In this document: piece by piece, positions 53,432 through 53,519 of the stretch
Layout: every line of letters begins with the position of its first letter
How positions within the stretch are numbered: the first letter of the stretch is position 1
NCBI GenBank assembly: GCA_014238905.1
Contig: JABAAE010000011.1
Coordinates: 175,758-229,276 of the forward strand
Direction of reading: 5' to 3'
Length of the DNA: 53,519 bases
Source: Planctomycetota bacterium
Lineage (GTDB): Bacteria; Planctomycetota; Planctomycetia; Pirellulales; Pirellulaceae
Notes under the pieces: generated by a model
What the model saw: only the letters and a program-made list of their open reading frames with translations
What the model was told of the DNA's origin: nothing
Databases searched by the model: none
Made by a program: the position numbers and the translations under genes

Positions 53432-53519
53432 CCAAGGTGCACTGCTGAAACCAAGGTGCACTGCTGAAACCAAGGTGCACTGCTGAAACCAAGGTGCACT
53501 GCTGAAACCAAGGTGCACT
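53432..53519. repeat. 19-bp tandem repeat array, 4.6 copies, cut by the window end
   Basis: Identical units of CCAAGGTGCACTGCTGAAA at 53432-53450, 53451-53469, 53470-53488 and 53489-53507, and 12 nt of a fifth. The units are contiguous without spacers, so this is not a CRISPR array. It lies after the amidohydrolase gene and continues past the window edge. Confidence 0.97.

Noticed and set aside
53432..53519. CRISPR array
   Set aside because: The 19-bp units abut without spacers, and no cas gene is present.

Overview
The window reads as chromosomal DNA from a marine-type planctomycete, most like the Pirellulaceae. The basis is gene content: four sulfatases in 53 kb, three secreted PQQ-type beta-propellers, a PVC-type cytochrome protein with a CxxCH haem site, SHD1-domain proteins, a secreted protein with YTV-like repeats, Tat-exported Gfo/Idh/MocA and amidohydrolase proteins, and many single-gene transcription units with weak or absent Shine-Dalgarno sites. 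I see no rRNA, tRNA, CRISPR array, transposase or phage gene.

Layout. Positions 1-5.2 kb hold a small unknown gene, then the minus-strand housekeeping run purA-uppS-cdsA (purine synthesis, lipid carrier, phospholipid precursor) and a secreted cysteine-rich protein with a strong terminator. From 5.2 to 14.1 kb come an App1-type phosphatase, a PQQ propeller, a HEAT-repeat protein, a PaaK/CapK-like adenylate-forming enzyme, a Tat-exported oxidoreductase, an EF-hand/esterase fusion and a small lipoprotein. From 14.3 to 20.5 kb, two sulfatases, an amidohydrolase and a propeller lie on the plus strand. From 20.6 to 29.6 kb are a PQQ/HEAT pair, a hydrolase whose nucleophile serine is replaced by Ala, an OmpH-like lipoprotein, a YTV-like protein, DUF4254 and an AtuA-like protein. 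From 29.8 to 38.6 kb are an SHD1-PQQ fusion, a DPP IV-like peptidase with an apparent VHL-like domain, and the run DUF4416-ribD-M3 peptidase. From 38.9 to 42.8 kb are a membrane protein, a stand-alone RNA polymerase alpha-CTD-like protein and a PcrA/UvrD helicase. The rest holds a cytochrome/sulfatase pair, another sulfatase, a triple-SHD1 membrane protein, a dehydratase/M20 peptidase pair and a Tat-exported amidohydrolase.

How the genes fit together. Much of the window encodes exported enzymes suited to taking apart sulfated polysaccharides and peptides outside the cytoplasm (sulfatases, esterase, propellers, cytochrome dehydrogenase-like protein, DPP IV), mixed with ordinary core genes. No single catabolic operon can be assembled; most accessory genes stand alone or in pairs.

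Most interesting signal. The PVC-type cytochrome gene ends in a run of 12 A containing an in-phase A AAA AAG slippery heptamer two codons before its stop. A 12-bp stem-loop follows after an 8-nt spacer, and the next sulfatase, which lacks a signal peptide and a well-placed ribosome site, is open in exactly the -1 frame. This looks like a programmed frameshift (or transcriptional slippage) making a secreted cytochrome-sulfatase fusion of about 1296 residues. A homopolymer sequencing error is the main alternative.

A second theme is the abundance of short tandem repeats (15-28 bp units, at least eight loci). Three of them lie in frame inside export-signal regions.
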